A stretch of 64,000 bases of DNA, taken from NCBI RefSeq assembly GCF_900455735.1, contig NZ_UAUI01000006.1, positions 101,978 to 165,977 of the forward strand. Direction: 5' to 3'. This document shows positions 62,604 through 64,000 of the stretch, piece by piece. The notes below the pieces were generated by a model that saw only the letters and a program-made list of their open reading frames with translations, made no database searches and was not told the DNA's origin. Source of the DNA: Rhodococcus wratislaviensis (GTDB lineage Bacteria > Actinomycetota > Actinomycetes > Mycobacteriales > Mycobacteriaceae). Each line of letters starts with the position of its first letter. The stretch's first letter is position 1. Both the position numbers and the translations under genes were made by a program.

Positions 62604-62622
62604 GGTGACCACGACGGTCACC
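62604..62622. promoter_or_regulatory. Inverted repeat upstream of the helicase gene
   Basis: GGTGACC-acgac-GGTCACC, perfect 7-bp arms, with a third GGTCACC half-site at 62648-62654. It lies about 185-200 nt before the helicase start, near where its promoter should be. Confidence 0.45.
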
Positions 62623-62772
62623 CAGCGTCGTAGAACGCATTCAGTTCGGTCACCCGAATCCTGTTGGATGTGCACCACCGCATCCGCTCTTCTTACGGCG
62701 AAGAAGCTTGCCGACCGGCAACGCCGCCAACCTGTGCTCGAGCTCCGACGGAGACCTTCCGTATCGGCCCTC

Positions 62773-62792
62773 CGGGCACAACCCTGTGCCCG
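62773..62792 (+). promoter_or_regulatory. 5'-UTR hairpin next to the helicase Shine-Dalgarno
   Basis: Perfect 8-bp stem CGGGCACA/TGTGCCCG with a 4-nt loop, directly abutting the AAAGG (62793-62797) that serves the TTG start. It could modulate translation. Confidence 0.5.
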
Positions 62793-62806
62793 AAAGGCCT
62801 GACCAC

Positions 62807-64000
62807 TTGTCTGACACACATACTCCCGACACGACGTTCGCCGCGCTCGGTGTCCGTGACCCCCTGGTGAAAGCACTCGCCGACAAGGGGATCACCTCCC
62901 CGTTCCCCATCCAGGTCGACACCCTCCCCGACACGCTGTCGGGCCGCGACGTGCTCGGCCGGGGAAAGACGGGCAGCGGTAAGACGCTCGCCTTCTCCAT
63001 TCCGATGGTGTCCCGCCTCGCGGGCGAACTGTCGGGCGGAAAGCGCCGCCCGGGTCGCCCGGTCGGCCTGATCCTGGCCCCCACCCGTGAGCTCGCCACG
63101 CAGATCACCGCCACCCTCGAGCCCCTCGCAGCCGCCTACGACCTGCGGGTCACCACGATCTTCGGTGGTGTCTCCCAGAACCGTCAGGTGAGCGCCCTCA
63201 AGGCCGGCGTCGACATCGTCGTCGCGTGCCCCGGACGGCTCGAAGACCTGATGAAGCAGAAGTTCGTGAGCCTCGACGCCGTCGAGATCACCGTGCTCGA
63301 CGAGGCCGACCACATGGCCGACCTCGGCTTCCTGCCCGTCGTCACCCGCATCCTCACCGCGACCCCCCAGCAGGGACAGCGGCTGCTGTTCTCCGCCACC
63401 CTGGACAACGGCGTCGACAAGCTGGTGAAGCGGTTCCTGAAGAACGAGGTTCTGCACTCGGTCGACGAGGCGAACTCGCCCGTCGCGGCCATGACGCACC
63501 ACGTGTTCGACGTGGACGGCGTCGAAGCCAAGCGCAAGCTGGTCGAGCGGCTGGCCTCCGGAACCGGACGCCGGATCCTGTTCATGCGCACCAAGCACCA
63601 GGCCCGCAAGCTGGCCCGTCAGCTCACCGAGGCGGGAATCCCCTCGGTCGACCTGCACGGCAACCTGTCGCAGGCGGCCCGTGACCGCAACCTGGCGTCG
63701 TTCTCCGCCGGTGAGGCACGCGTGCTGGTGGCCACCGACGTCGCAGCGCGCGGCGTCCACGTCGACGACGTGCAGCTGGTCGTCCACGTCGATCCGCCCG
63801 CCGAGCACAAGGCATACCTGCACCGTTCCGGTCGCACCGCACGCGCGGGCAGCGCCGGCGACGTCGTGACGGTCGTGCTGCCCGAGCAGCGCAAGGACCT
63901 CGCCGTCCTCATGCGCAAGGCCGCGATCAAGGTGACCCCCGTCCGCAGCACCGCGGATTCCGCGCACGTGCTCGACCTGGTCGGCGACATCGCACCGCAC
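62807..64000 (+). CDS. DEAD-box RNA helicase (partial, C-terminus outside window)
   Basis: 398 codons visible. Q motif FPIQVDTLPD, motif I GRGKTGSGKT, motif Ia APTRELATQ, DEAD at residues 165-168 (VLDEADHMADLG), SAT in LLFSATLDNG, motif V VATDVAARGVHVDDV and motif VI HRSGRTARAG. The RhlE-like group of cold and ribosome-assembly helicases is the closest. TTG at 62807 is the only start ahead of SDTHTPDTTFAALGV and is backed by AAAGG 9 nt upstream. The 252-nt gap before it holds only the two elements above. Confidence 0.93.
   Translation, partial: MSDTHTPDTTFAALGVRDPLVKALADKGITSPFPIQVDTLPDTLSGRDVLGRGKTGSGKTLAFSIPMVSRLAGELSGGKRRPGRPVGLILAPTRELATQITATLEPLAAAYDLRVTTIFGGVSQNRQVSALKAGVDIVVACPGRLEDLMKQKFVSLDAVEITVLDEADHMADLGFLPVVTRILTATPQQGQRLLFSATLDNGVDKLVKRFLKNEVLHSVDEANSPVAAMTHHVFDVDGVEAKRKLVERLASGTGRRILFMRTKHQARKLARQLTEAGIPSVDLHGNLSQAARDRNLASFSAGEARVLVATDVAARGVHVDDVQLVVHVDPPAEHKAYLHRSGRTARAGSAGDVVTVVLPEQRKDLAVLMRKAAIKVTPVRSTADSAHVLDLVGDIAPH

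Overview
The window is high-GC, densely coded chromosomal DNA from a mycolic-acid actinobacterium, most likely Rhodococcus (opacus/jostii type). Gene order follows, from memory, the Mycobacterium tuberculosis stretch Rv3003c to Rv3055 (ilvB-cfp6-doxX-lppZ-gatB-pfkA-gatA-gatC-ACT-ligA-mnmA-iscS-etfAB-Rv3030/31/32-echA17-serB2-ctaD-fecB-nrd), with extra genes inserted. I call 62 protein genes plus a 15-codon leader peptide and a 6-codon mini-ORF. I see no tRNA, rRNA, insertion sequence, phage or CRISPR.

Layout. 1-6 kb: branched-chain amino acid synthesis (ilvB with leader peptide and attenuator, a cfp6-like PH-domain protein, ilvD) and an amino acid permease. 6-18 kb: DoxX protein, LppZ-like lipoprotein, gatB, pfkA, then an inserted block (two-component system, exported phospholipase A2, membrane alpha/beta hydrolase), then gatA-gatC, an ABM-type membrane protein and an ACT-domain protein. 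18-26 kb: GNAT, ligA, and a tightly coupled run of a MetE-like protein, mnmA and iscS, followed by two acyltransferases resembling OlsA and OlsB. 26-35 kb: etfBA, a three-gene polysaccharide operon (methyltransferase, GH57, GT4) like the mycobacterial methylglucose lipopolysaccharide genes, a hexapeptide acyltransferase and a beta-propeller lipoprotein. 35-46 kb: methyltransferases, enoyl-CoA hydratase, Nudix, ABC ATPase, glgX, YczE-like protein, PTH2-type hydrolase, serB, ctaD. 46-54 kb: two siderophore-binding lipoproteins behind an IdeR-like box, Nudix, the class Ib reductase operon nrdHIEF behind two NrdR-like boxes, and a siderophore-interacting flavoprotein. 54-64 kb: FMN reductase with divergent TetR, META lipoprotein, nucleosidase, nadE, an NmrA-like protein, molybdopterin genes (moaD-moaA, moeA-moaC/moaB fusion-moaE), and a DEAD-box helicase cut by the window end.

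Regulatory layer. About sixteen genes have a TANNNT -10 hexamer ending 6-8 nt before the start codon, so they are probably leaderless; this fixed several start choices. Convergent pairs end in strong hairpins or share a CTAG stop. Palindromes lie in front of the etfBA, histidine kinase, permease and FMN reductase genes. One palindromic intergenic element occurs twice, once between nrdE and nrdF.

The best candidate for a less-described system is the two-component/phospholipase/hydrolase block between pfkA and gatA. Next are the OlsB/OlsA-like pair and the iron-linked region at 46-54 kb.
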